64,000 nt of DNA from Codonopsis lanceolata. Its lineage: Eukaryota > Streptophyta > Magnoliopsida > Asterales > Campanulaceae. The position numbers and the translations under genes were made by a program. Shown one piece after another: positions 46,701-58,040 of the stretch (the stretch's first letter is position 1; each line of letters begins with the position of its first letter). The notes beneath the pieces are model-generated. The model worked only from the letters and a program-made list of their open reading frames with translations. It ran no database searches and had not been told where the DNA came from. The DNA is taken from contig CM028379.1 of NCBI GenBank assembly GCA_013146195.2, positions 158,688,437 through 158,752,436 of the forward strand. The letters are read 5' to 3'.

Positions 46701-49700
46701 ACCCTATATTTTCCCTTGCGGTTTGGCCCAAAAAAACAGCCGAACAGAACCCTTCAGTCATAATAAACATCTTCATTTGCCTGGACTGGTCCCAACCCAT
46801 CTATTAAGTGTGCACCAAGCAAAGTTCATTGGCAATCACAAGGGGGTTACACAGTGATTTGGATCAACTATGTGAATTTTTGAATTGCACCACTCTATTC
46901 ATACCAGAGAATGTGGAAAGATGTTTGGAAGTCATTTTTCATGAAACAAATGTGGCGTAACATCTTAGAACCTTCAACTAAAACTTTGCAGATAGGCAAT
47001 CATTAATCACAATCAACAAACAATACAAAACAAAGGTACAGACCAAGAAATCAGAAGGTACCATAATGGATGTCATGGAATAACAAAAAGAAGAAACGTG
47101 AAACTCTGACTGATCAAGCTGTTAACAAAAAGGAGAGAAAACATATACCCGAAGAGAACTTAGTGCCTGATCAGTTACATGTAAGCCTCCCAAGTCCAAC
47201 ATTGATAAATTAGTAAGGGAAGAGAGAAGTGCAACCCCATTTGCAGTGACAGAAGTTTCTGAAATGCATAATCTTTCCATAGTTTGAATGGAAAGAAGAT
47301 GCTTAATAGCAGCATCTGTAACCTTAGAGCATCTAGAGAGGTTCAACTCCTTTAAACGACTCATTCCTGGAATGAACCAAAGAAGCATGTCAAACTATTT
47401 TGGAACTTAAAAGTATTCAGAATAAAACATCAGCATTGGGAAGCAAGATGCAGACATCAGCATAGGGAAGCCATATATATCATGCAAAGCAATGCGTTTT
47501 GTGCCAGAAGCTGTGAGACATGGTTCTACACACATATCCACGCTCTCTAAAAGCTCTGAAACAGCGTACAGCTGTACGCATGGTATTGCATGAGCAAACA
47601 AAGTAGCTTCACAATCTCAAGAGGGCATTCTGGATTCATTTATATTAGGACACTACACAACTTTTATTTTCAGTCATTTTTTCTTTGTTGCCATCACTAG
47701 TCACTAGAGCTACTGGCGTCAATTTTGAAGGCAAAGTTTTAAAATAGCAATAACAATAGCAAGTTACTTATCAGGGTAATGAAATTCGGATATACTGTAC
47801 GTACTACGTAGCTACTAATACAGAAAAACTGATGGAAGAGTGACAATGTGATTTTTTTGAAACATGTACCGTTGCAATAAAATTAAAATTAAAAGAAAAG
47901 GCAAAAAGATTAGAAAAAAAACATGGGTTATGCCGCCATGAGATAAAAGGATGGGAGAAAATAGATGAAGTATACACTAAAAGGGGACGAGCAGAAGACT
48001 ATTCCACGCAGAAAAGCTGGTGTAAAAGTAGATAACATGAGTGTGCATACCTGAGAGAGGCCAAAGGGCAGAACTGTTAATCCTATAGCAACCCGAAACG
48101 TTTAACGAGTTCAAGTAATGGAAAGCACCTAAGTATGCCATCCATTCGGCATTAACAGAACTCTCGCCTCTCAGATCGATCTTCTCAATGCTGTATTTAA
48201 ACACTCTAGAAAATATTTGATTTCAGTTAGTTTTGGAAGACCAGTAAAGCAAATGAAAATCATCAACCAACGGCATCAAATACAGAAAGATGTTTAAACT
48301 TCAAGGAGAAGAGCATATCATCATTATGTGATTATGAACATACTTGTTCCAATAAAAGAGAAAGGAACAATTCAAAATAACTTGGGCCTCTCTAGACACC
48401 ATCCCAATTGAAAAGCATTTTGCACAAAGAGCAGCTAGTAGAACCAATATTTTACATAAATGAAACAGACATAAAAGTTCATTTTAAAAAATTTATTGTA
48501 TAGCCACATATATTCACACATAACAGCTCTGTCGAAGATTACAATATCTGCTTTCGGCTAGAAAACACTAATGTTCTATTTGTTTGAACGGGAAAATGAG
48601 AGGGAACAACTTTCTATCCCTAGGGGATGCAAAATATCTTTCCCTCAAGTTGTTTCATTGATCACAACAGAAAATAAGTAAGTTTCATTTTCTTTATCGT
48701 CCGGTAAGGCCAAGAGCAAGAATGAAAATAGAACTATACATATATTTTACTATACTTGCATGTTCAATCCAATGTCTGAATGGAACCAACCTGCAGGTCC
48801 CAAACCAGCCAGGATCGTCTTAATAGTGGTGCATAGGAACCGCTAATTCATGCAAGAAGGATACACTTAGTAGAAGAAAAAACAAGTATAGTAGGCCAGA
48901 GACAAGGGAATCAAATCACTCAGCACCCATAACTATAGTTTAGAACTCCAAACCAATCCAGTCCGTACATTAAGAATCCTGATGAGCTGGAATGATTAAG
49001 AGAAATGTAATGAAGAGGCAGTGTACAAGCATTCTCCGTTATTCGTTACTTTTCCCAACTACAAATCAGAAAAAAGAACTTTGCATTTCATGGGGACCTA
49101 TTTTTGGGGAAAAGGGAGTATAATTATTAAGTCCCTCACCCCCCCCCCCAAAACCACCCCTCCCTTCCTCCCTAATATCAAAATTTTCAACCAAAAAATA
49201 ATAAAAATTGGAGTCGATCTTCAATCATACATTCTAAGTACATTTAAACATAACTGAAGATTGCTCAAGACAAACATGCACACAATATAAGTATATAAAT
49301 TGCCATGAGCTTCACATTTTATTATAACACCTTTTCGCACTAACCGTTCATCTAAACAACATTCACCAGAATTTACATCAAACTACGGCTGCAGCAAATA
49401 ATTAAGTATACTAATAATATACAATATCTGCTATAACCATATCCTAACCAAAATATTCAAGTCAAGTCAATTCTGCTTATCATGAGTCTCAATCTAAATT
49501 TCATACAAAAGCTCCAATACATTTGCAATTCAAGCCAATATCAGCTTAACTACTCATCCAATTACAGCTCAACTTCATCTCACACAAAATCACACTATAC
49601 ATAAATGCATGCATCTGTATACTAAAATAGCATCAGTTTCGAGAGCATTGACAATGAGAACAAATCAGTAATTGAATGAAGTAGTCCCACTGATATACAT

Positions 49701-50582
49701 TATACTAACTAGCATAAATTCCAGAAAGTGATAAGAAAACTTCAAATCAAATTGTGATTCCAGTCACTAATTCTCAAGAAATTACATCTCAATTATTATT
49801 CATGATATACACACTGACACACATACAAGCACATACAAATAGCATCAATTGTCGAGGAGTGATCATGAAATGAAACAGCACAAGAGAATGACCGAAAATG
49901 GTGGAATTAGTAAATCTATGTCCTATCTATATACTAAACAGCAACAAAGCCTAACAAAATAATAATAACTCATGAAAATCTAAAATCAAATTGTGCTTCC
50001 AGCTATAATGCCACTAAATACATCTCAATTCAGTCCATCAAACACACACATATGACATATATACAAGCATAAACTTATAGCACAAAGTTTTGAAGGATTT
50101 GATTACAAAATGTGATTTAACGTAGCAGTGAAACCCGTGCTTGTCTCCTTATACTAGAGATCGTTATATCCAATTGAGTAAATTCATATCAAAACTTCAA
50201 ATCAGATTGTGTTCTAAGCTCTTAAACTTGGCATGAATACATCCCAATCCAGTCCAACACACGCACTCATACGTGCAACTACGTCAGTGTGTATAATATA
50301 TATTATATATTATACATATAGAGTCAATTCTGTGAGCGTTGAACAAGATATGAAAGAGTAAGGGACCTACTCGAGTAGAGAAGGATAGAGGAGACGGCGA
50401 CGGAGAAGGCGGCGAAGGAGTGCTCCGGCGAGCGGAGACGGCAAGCGTTCGAGAGTCCGCCGCTGTCGCCGCCATGTGTCGACGGTCTCTTGGTTTTCAG
50501 TTGCGGCTTCGATACATAGATGAACCAGGGGGCTTTCCATTCGTTCGTCTTCTTTCGTCATCGTCATTGCTTGGCTCACCAT
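43777..50582 (-). CDS. RNI-like leucine-rich-repeat protein gene, frameshifted in exon 4 (6 exons)
   Basis: Exons on the minus strand: 50582-50371, 48205-48051, 47366-47149, 45887-45279, 44798-44289, 43889-43777. The N-terminus has a basic Leu/Arg helix (LLRRLLRRRLLYPSLLE). About residues 75-540 form cysteine-free RNI-type LRRs with units such as LKELNLSRCSKVTDAAIKHL and LRFLNLSNTRVSSAGVGIL. The C-terminus is a short charged tail (DERLKYSREELLSLQ). No signal peptide, membrane segment, kinase or F-box is visible, so it is probably intracellular; the biochemical role is unknown. Exon 4 is 609 nt, but flanking phases need 610. The LRR reading switches frame near 45392 (GTTCAAATCTGG, residue about 360), so as sequenced the product ends after about 382 of 605 residues. 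All other exons are intact. Start 50582 is the first ATG after an in-frame stop; 50567 and 50537 are alternatives. Confidence 0.9.
43887..43891 (-). other. NAGNAG tandem splice acceptor, last LRR exon
   Basis: The minus strand reads TTTTTGAAGCAG before ATGAGAGG. Splicing after the first AG starts the exon at 43889 (adds Ala), after the second at 43886. Both keep the frame. Confidence 0.7.
43980..44275. repeat. GAGCTTGAGC-rich dispersed repeat in LRR intron 5
   Basis: Many GAGCTC/GAGCTTGAGC/GAGCCGAGC words, beginning GGGCTGCAAATGAGCTG. Similar words occur near 4830-4950. Probably a decayed hAT-type MITE; the ends are not defined. Confidence 0.35.
45888..47148 (-). other. LRR gene intron 3
   Basis: Holds a 51-bp tandem duplication (TTTGCATTTTCACTTTG at 46423 and 46474) and the G-run GGGGGTGGGGTGGGGGAG (45970-45987). 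No other feature recognised. Confidence 0.7.
48206..50370 (-). other. LRR gene intron 1 (2.2 kb)
   Basis: AT-rich; donor GTAGGT after exon 1, acceptor TTTTCTAG. No transposon terminus or ORF of note. A C-run lies at 49140-49150. Confidence 0.7.
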
Positions 50583-50739
50583 TGTCGATCTCCGATTGTT
50601 CGCGATTTGTTATTAGAAACTAGGCCGGTAATCTTGGGATGCACGATTTTAATTAAAAATTTGCGGAAAATTGTTTAATAGGAGTAAGTTGGTTTTCAAA
50701 AGTCAAAAACTCGTAGTAAGTCGGTGAAAATATTTGAGG

Positions 50740-50770
50740 CGGCGCCATTCGCCCATATACTCTAAACTAG
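50740..50770 (-). mobile_element. Helitron-like 3' end on the minus strand
   Basis: The complement reads CCGTACCGCGGGTGCATTACTAG then T (about 50791-50767), a GC-rich palindromic element shortly before CTAG-T. The body would extend rightwards and is interrupted by the MITE at 50831. Weak evidence; the hairpin is short. Confidence 0.35.
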
Positions 50771-50830
50771 TAATGCACCCGCGGTACGGTTTTTACGGAT
50801 GTAAAATGATAATCTTAATAAAGTTAAATA

Positions 50831-51087
50831 CTCCCTCCGTCCCTAAATTATTGTCCTCCTTTCCTTTTTCGTTCGTCCCAAAATAATTATCCACTTTGAA
50901 ACTTTCCTTTTTAAAACATTACTTTTACCATTTTACCCTTACTTTTTCACCCTACTTTAATTATGGGCCACATACACATGGGCTTTAAAGGAAACTACAT
51001 ATTAAACCAATATTAATAATCCAGTCAAATATGTTTTCTTAAACGGTGCGCCGGGTCAACCAGGACAATAAATTAGGGACGGAGGGA
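50831..51087. mobile_element. Stowaway-like MITE
   Basis: Inverted termini CTCCCTCCGTCCCTAAATTA and TAAATTAGGGACGGAGGGA pair over about 25 bases with one mismatch. Flanking TA is consistent with a TA target. Interior non-coding, 257 bp. It abuts the copia LTR at 51091. Confidence 0.85.
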
Positions 51088-51090
51088 TTA

Positions 51091-51322
51091 TGTTATAAAA
51101 TAACCACGAATTAGAACAATTAGTGTATGAGAAAAAAAAAGAGAGAGAGATTTATTCAGAGTAAAAATCGTCTATCGGATAAAACTACAGACTGCTCGGT
51201 ATTTATAACTGAGCATTCTCATAACATTACAAGTGCACTTATTACCAATGCTAGGTACACCATAGGCCATTGACTTACCAATGCTAAGTACATCATAGGC
51301 CATTGACTTTTGTTTCATAACA
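51091..51322 (-). repeat. 3' LTR of the copia element
   Basis: TG...CA, 232 bp; includes GCTCGGTATTTATAACTGAGC, an inverted-repeat-flanked TATA-like segment. Confidence 0.93.
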
Positions 51323-51573
51323 CTTCCCCTTGAACATAGCATTGTAAGTTGACTAAGTGTGTCTCGTTAAAAACCTTTAAATCGAAAAATCAGTAAGGAA
51401 AAAAATCGGACATAAGGAAAAACGTACACAACTTAAATCTAAATTGTGTGCATGGGCTGTCTCGTTAAAAACTTTTTCATGAAAAACCCAATGGAAAAAA
51501 ACCATGATAAAGGGAAAAATAGTACATCCATATATGCTCCCCTTGAACTGACAAGGGTCAAGAGAAATCACAT

Positions 51574-52241
51574 TTATAAATCTCGTAGGTTTCGCATCCC
51601 AATATTGTGAACATGCTTTCTGAAGGTTGTAGTGGGGAGTGCCTTCGTAAATAAATCTGCAGCATTATCATTTGATCGAACATATTGAATACTGACCTCT
51701 TTCTTCTTTTCAAGTTCCTGAGTGTATAAAAAGAGCTTCGGGGGGATATGTTTGGACCTGCCACTTTTGATGTATCCCTCTTTACTTTGGGCGACACATG
51801 CGGCATTGTCTTCAAATAATACTGTCGGATCTTTGTTGACAGGTAGTCTACTGGCATTTTGAATATGCTGAGTCATAGATTGAGCCATACACACTCTCGA
51901 CTGGCTTCATGAAGTGCGATCATCTTAGCATGATTTGACGATGTAGCAACTAGCGTTTGCTTTTGAGAACGCCATGAAATTGTAGTACCACCCATCGTGA
52001 AGACATAGTCGATCTGTGATCTGGCCTTATGAGGATCAGACAAATAACCTGCATCTGCAAAATCAACCAGTTCATCCTTTGATCCTTTGGGATAAAATAA
52101 TGACAAATCGATCGTCCCTTGAAGATAACGAAATATGTGCTTGATACCATTCCAGTGTCTCCGTGATTGAGATGAACTATATCTTGCCAATAGATTTGTA
52201 GCAAATGCTATATCTGGTCTGGTACAATTAGCAAGATACAT
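51574..52241 (-). pseudogene. copia RNase H region
   Basis: ORFs 51873-52241 and 51574-51894 overlap in different frames. They carry the standard end of copia pol: YLANCTRPDIAFATNLLARY, an ISWRSQKQ stretch, the DNAAC/TKALP motifs and the C-terminal end. A frameshift near 51885 splits them. Confidence 0.85.
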
Positions 52242-52474
52242 GAGAATCCAATAGCACTTAAGTATGGTACTTCAAGACCAAGTATCTCTTCATTCTCTTC
52301 ACAAGGACGAAATGGATCTTTTTCAACATTCAGTGATCTATTAATCATGGGGCTAGTGAGAGGGTTTGCCTTATCCATATAAAAGCGTTTTAAAACCTTT
52401 TTTGTGTAATTTGATTGGTGTACAAATTTTCCACTATGAAAGTGTTCTATTTGTAAACCAAGACAGTATTTGGT

Positions 52475-53239
52475 CTACCCAAGAACTTTCATTTCAAATT
52501 CTCCCTTTAGGTAATCAATTGCTTCTTGGATTTCCTTGAGAGTTCCAATGATATTCAGATCATCTACATAGACAGCGATAATAGCAAATCCAACTGTCGT
52601 ATTCTTTATAAAGACACATGGACATAATTGATCATTCACATATCCGTCTTTTAACAAATGCTCACTTAAGCAATTATACCACATGCGCCCGGATTGCTTC
52701 AATCCATACAGTGATCGGTGTAGTTTAATAGCAAATAATTCTTTGGGCTTTGAGCTCAGTGCTTCAGGCACCTTAATTCCATCAGGAATTCTCATATAAA
52801 TATCGACATCTAATGACCCCTATAAATAAGTCGTTACAACATCCATGAGATGCATATCTAGATTTTTCGAAATCGATAAGCTGATTAGATATCTGAACGT
52901 AATAGCATCCATTACAGGAGAGTACGTTTCTTCATAATCAATCCCAGGCCTTTGGGAAAAACCTTGTGCAACAAGGTGAGCCTTGTATCTCACAATCTTA
53001 TTTTTCTCATTTTGCTTTCGAACAAAAATACATCTGTATCCAATGGGTTTCACAGCTTCAGGTGTGAGAACAATAGATCCAAATACTTTTCGTTTATTCA
53101 ACGAATTTAATTCAGCCTTCATGACATCTATCCATTTGATCTTGTCATGTCTTTTTTTGACATTCAGATACATGTTTTGGTTCGGGATCAGCAGTCCTGT
53201 CATTAATTTCTTGAGATACCGAATAAGAGAATATATCAT
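52475..53239 (-). pseudogene. copia reverse transcriptase region
   Basis: ORFs 52820-53239 (KAHLVAQGFSQRPGIDYEET) and 52475-52795 (LHRSLYGLKQSGRMWY and the catalytic-site YVDD box) are contiguous RT segments separated by stop codons near 52820. The YVDD residues are intact, but the domain cannot be translated as one piece. Confidence 0.87.
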
Positions 53240-53329
53240 TAATATTCTCTATTTCATCTCGGTTCCATATTTTTCCATTACACATGTAATTAATGGAAAT
53301 CTCATGGTTATCATTGCCTGCAGGGCTTA

Positions 53330-53878
53330 CTAGATTTGCATGATCGTGTGTTTCTTCTGGAACAATTTCACGATCGTGTGTTTCTTCTGGAACACTTCCA
53401 TGTGATTGGGGATTTTCAATAACTTTCTTTTTGCGATGATTTTTATCTTTGAACCAATGGGTCGTCCACGCTTCAGGCGTGTCTTAGATTCATTTGCCAT
53501 TTTATCATTTGGTAGCCCTTTTGGTATTTCAATTCGGGCAGGAGCATTTATAGCAGCTACATGTGACTTTGTCACTCTCTTTGTATCTATAAATGCATCT
53601 GGCAATTGATTTGCTACATTTTGTAAATGTATGATCTTTTGAACTTCCAGTTCACGTTGCTTTGTGGGAGGGTCAAGGTGCAATAACGATGATGTGCACC
53701 ATTTGATCTCTCTTCCCACTTGTTTCCCCTCTTCAGCTAAAGGTGGAAACTTGTCTTCATTAAAATGACAATCGGCAAAGCGTGCTGTAAAAACGTCACC
53801 CGTTTTTGGTTCAAGATATTTTATTATAGAAGGGGATTCATACCCAACATATACTCCCAATCTCCTTTGTGGTCCCAT
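53330..53878 (-). pseudogene. copia integrase C-terminal segment
   Basis: 182-aa ORF starting MGPQRRLGVYVGYES, which directly continues the integrase ORF upstream. A single in-frame TAA at about 53888 separates the two. It ends at paired stops near 53330. Confidence 0.85.
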
Positions 53879-53887
53879 CTTTGTGCG

Positions 53888-55072
53888 TTATGGTGGAGCA
53901 ATTGGTACATATACCGCACAACCAAAAACTCTTAGATGGGATAGATTCGGCTCTCGCCCGAATGCCAACTGTATTGGGGAGTACTTGTGATATGCACTTG
54001 GCATGAGGCGAATCAATGCGGCTGCATGTAAAACAGCATGACCCCATACAGAAGTAGGGAGCTTTGTTCTCATCATTAATGGTCTGGCAATGAGTTGAAT
54101 ACGTTTGATCAACGATTCAGCCAAACCATTTTGTGTATGAACATGAGCTACTGGATGTTCAACATCAATCCCTATTGCCATACAATAATCATTGAATGCT
54201 TGAGATGTAAATTCACCATCATTATCAAGTCTAACTTTCTTGATCATATAATTTGGGAATTGTGCTCTCAATTTGATTATTTGTGCAAGGAACTTGGCAA
54301 ATGTCGTATTGCGAGTTGATAATAGACATACGTGCGACCATTTGCTAGAAGCATCAATTAATACCATAAAGTATTGGAATGGTCCACTTGGTGGATGGAT
54401 AGGTCCACATATATCACCCTGAATTCGTTCAAAAAACGATGTTGATTCATATCCAACTTTAGTTGGTGATGATCTAATTATCAACTTTCCTTGAGAACAA
54501 GCCTCACAATGGAGTTCATTAGATTGAAAAATCTTCTGGTTTTTCAATGAATGACCACTAGAATTCTCAATAATTCTACGCATCATTATTGATCCTGGAT
54601 ACCCCAGTCGATCATGCCAAGCTTTAAATGTTTCAGTAAACTTCAGGTTTATTGTAGAATATGATTCAAATATTCTTATGATTGTACTATACAATCCAGA
54701 TGATAGAGATGACAATTTTTCCAATATACACTTGCTTCCGGAAGTGTTTGAGGTAATGCAAAGATATTCATCATTTCCCTTATTCATAGTCTCAATATGA
54801 TATCCATTCAGACGAATGTCTTTGAAACTTAACAAGTTTCTTTGAGACTTAGGAGAGAACAATGCATTATTTATCATGAATTTCGTGCCTCCAAGCATTA
54901 GGAAAATTGTCTTGCCAAATCCTTCAATTATTTTGGAATTATCAGATATAGTGTTGACATTAGCATTGTCAATTTTGAGATAAGAAAAATATTTCTTATT
55001 TTTAAGTATGGTATGCGTAGTAGCGCTGTCTGCAAGACATAAATCTCCTCCTTGGATTTTGGATTCAAACAT
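53888..55072 (-). pseudogene. copia protease and integrase ORF (394 aa)
   Basis: Near the N-terminus, LADSATTHTI corresponds to the aspartic protease active-site box. It continues with the pre-integrase zinc region (WHDRLGYP, where the second zinc His is replaced by Tyr; CEACSQGK) and the integrase core with its DDE residues visible in GDICGP, LDNDGEF and GLAESL. Ends IAPP then stop. Confidence 0.9.
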
Positions 55073-55279
55073 ATTTGTGATCTATGTCAATATGAGAGAA
55101 AGAAAAATAAGATGAATAAATATGATAACACATTGAATGCAAAATGCATATATAAACTTTATTGTAAGCATGTTAGTACACATAGGAAAAACAAATAATG
55201 TTTCTACATAACAACATGTTACTTTTTCCACAGCTTTTATCTTAAAATCGGACCATAGCTTCATTCCTATATGAATTTA

Positions 55280-56404
55280 TTATTCATGACCAATATCATC
55301 ACTAATGGTATTGGTCATGTTGACGTTGGCCATATCACCAAAATCAAAATTAAGATCTTCAGGATCGTTTTCAAGGAAATTTGTCTCAACATTTTTCCCT
55401 TTTTGTGATCTCTCATAAAGATCAACTAGATGTTTTGCCGTTCGGCATGTGCGTGCCCAGTGGCCTGTCATGCCACACCTAAAACATGAACTTTCTTCAT
55501 TGTTTTATCGCACATTTTGCCCACTCAAAGAGTTGTTTCTATCATCATCTTTGTTCCACTTCAGGTGGCGAGAGGAATTTCCATTATACAGATGATGATG
55601 ATGACGATAGTTATTTCGTCCACAGCCTCTTCCTCGGCCTTGATTTCGACCATGACCTCGGCCTTGTTCATGATTTCCTTGGCCTCTACCACGATCGCGT
55701 CCACGACCACAACCACAACCACGACCACTACCACGCCCACGCCCTTGCCTTTCATCATACATAGTCCCATTCGCTTCAGGGAATGAGGCTGAACCAATTG
55801 GTCGAGATTCATGATTTTTCATTAGAATCTCATTATTCTGTTTAGCTACAAGGAGGCAAGAGATCAATTCAGAGTACCTTTTAAAACCCTTTTCTCGATA
55901 TTCTTTGCTGCAGAGCATATTCGAGGCATGAAATGTGGAGAAAGTCTTCTCCAACATATCATATTCAGTGATGGTTTCCCCACATAATTTCAACTGTGAG
56001 GTTATTTTATACATCATTGAACTATATTCATTGATGGTTTTAAAATCTTGTAGGTGGATATGAATCCAATCATAGTGTGCTTTTGAGAGAATGACCGTTT
56101 TCAAATGGTCATATCTTTCGTTCAAACTTTCCCAAAAGACGAGTGGATCATTAATCGTGAGGTACTTCATCTTTAGGTCTTCGTGGACATGGTGTCGTAG
56201 GAAAATCATGGCTTGAGCCCGGTGTTGATTACTTATCCATTCATTATTACTTTGTTGGATAGTATTTTCGAGGCTTCTGGCGGCCAGGTGGGTTTCGGCA
56301 TCTATTTTCCAAGACATATAATTTTTCCCAGTTATGTACAGCCTTTCAAATTCAAGCTTAGCAATGTTTGCCATTTGTGAAGAAAAACTATAAAAATGAA
56401 ACAT
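55280..56404 (-). pseudogene. copia gag with one in-frame stop before the zinc knuckle
   Basis: 299-aa ORF (55505-56404) of copia gag type (LYITGKNYMSWKIDAE). It has an unusually long Arg-Gly/Cys-Gly-rich tract (about residues 218-265) and ends at a TAA. The same frame continues at once into a CX2CX4HX4C zinc knuckle (CFRCGMTGHWARTC) and runs to 55280. The stop therefore removes the RNA-binding knuckle from gag and everything downstream. Confidence 0.9.
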
Positions 56405-57046
56405 ACATATTAATAAAATGATGACATAGAAATTTTATTCATATGATAATCAATCAGTACATGTTAAAATGTATGTTGAAAGCTATTGTAACTGCTAACA
56501 GGACATACATGATACAAAGATAGGCAATAAAAATATGAAAATCGTTTGGATGGAATTCAGCAACAAAAACCAATGCGGTGCACGCAATAACAAGTATGAT
56601 AATAATAATCAACATTGGAGGGAACATTTTGTAGAAGAAGATATGATATTGAGAGTTTGTAAGGAGATAGTAAAAATGTGAGTAATCTATTAAGATGTTG
56701 CGATATATATGGAGAAAAAAAAAGACTGTTTATGACCGTTAACTAGCCGTTTATTACCGTTGGAGGAGATAGATAAAAATCAGCAACTAGTCGTTATAGG
56801 ATAGGGGTAAAAATGTAAAAATTCTGATTTAATAGAATTGCATTTATATTATGAATAAATATAAAACTTATTAGGAGCAATAAATAAAATAACTCCGCAT
56901 GAATATTTTTTCAGTCAACTTTATACAGCTATTATATAGCATACATATATATTCACGCCACGCTAGTCAGCAAGCCTTTCTGTAGGTGTTTGAAAGTCAG
57001 TAATAAATATATATGTATATAAAGTTATTCATATATAGAATTGAAA

Positions 57047-57051
<5 letters not shown>

Positions 57052-57104
<53 letters not shown>
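57052..57104. repeat. (TA)n microsatellite
   Basis: About 26 TA units in the untranslated leader of the copia element, between its 5' LTR and gag. Confidence 0.95.
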
Positions 57105-57108
<4 letters not shown>

Positions 57109-57353
57109 TTCATTTTATAGCTTGGGGTTATTTTCGCACAAGCATCAACGAACATATATATTATGCGTTAAATAATAAATTATTATTTCGTCATCTCACC
57201 ATACATTATCGACGGTGGCTCAGCCAACCTTTTCTTAATAATGGTGATATGCGATATATGTTGAAGTAAACCAGAGTCATAAAATAAAGAATATATCGGT
57301 AGAAAATTTTACCGTTTGGGATTGTTAACAGTAGAACAATCGTGCTGATAACG

Positions 57354-57585
57354 TGTTATAAAATAACCACAAATTAGAACAATGAGTGTATGAGAGAAAG
57401 AGAGAGATAGAGATTTATTCAGAGTAGAAATCGTCTATCGGATAAAACTACATAATGCTCGGTATTTATAGCCGAGCATTCTCATAACATTACAAGTGCA
57501 CTTATTACCAATGCTAGGTACACCATAGGCCGTTGACTTACCAATGCTAGGTACACCATAAGCAATTGACTTTTGTTTCATAACA
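57354..57585 (-). repeat. 5' LTR of the copia element
   Basis: Partner of 51091-51322; bounded by TGTTAT...ATAACA ends. Confidence 0.93.
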
Positions 57586-58031
57586 AAATAATATATATTT
57601 AAAAAATTTAATATGAAAAAATAAACAAAAATTAATAATAGTAAAACTAAAAATAAAAAAAATTAGATAAATTTAAAAAAGTTATTATAAATTTATTTAA
57701 GTGTATTTCATTGTTCAGAAAGGCATGATTTGATGGAATTGAATCATCTTCGTCATTTATTAATCAACAATTGATAATAGACTTGTCACTGTAAATGACA
57801 GAAATTGATATAGATGATAGTTTTTGATATTTCGTACTAATGTATTAGTTATAAAAAATGTTTGTCATTGAAAATACAAAAATAAAAATACATAAATGAA
57901 AATTACTCTACTAAATAGTCAAACATAACACCGTTTGTTATATCTGATAAAGGAGAAATTGAAGTCTGGTATAATACTCTAAACAGAACCTCCAATTTTA
58001 AATATTATAGAACAAAATTTTATGCAAAACA
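57586..58031. other. Intergenic, no gene seen
   Basis: Very AT-rich spacer between the copia element and the Mutator-like element. Confidence 0.6.
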
Positions 58032-58040
58032 TAATTTTTA

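Larger units (their letters stand above)
51091..57585 (-). mobile_element. Ty1-copia LTR retrotransposon, degenerate
   Basis: LTRs 51091-51322 and 57354-57585 (232 bp each) have TG...CA ends and differ at about 16 positions by eye (about 93% identity). Read on the minus strand, the order is gag, protease, integrase, reverse transcriptase, RNase H, which is copia order. Polypurine tract CAAGGGGAAG (51323-51332, complement) abuts the 3' LTR; CGTTATCAGCACGA follows the 5' LTR as primer-site candidate. Coding sequence is broken by several stops and frameshifts, so it is not autonomous now. No clear target duplication: flanks GATTA and AAATA do not match well. Confidence 0.93.

Noticed and set aside
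55486..55786. Plus-strand His/Asp- and Thr-rich ORFs
   Set aside because: Antisense shadow of the Arg-Gly-rich part of copia gag on the minus strand.
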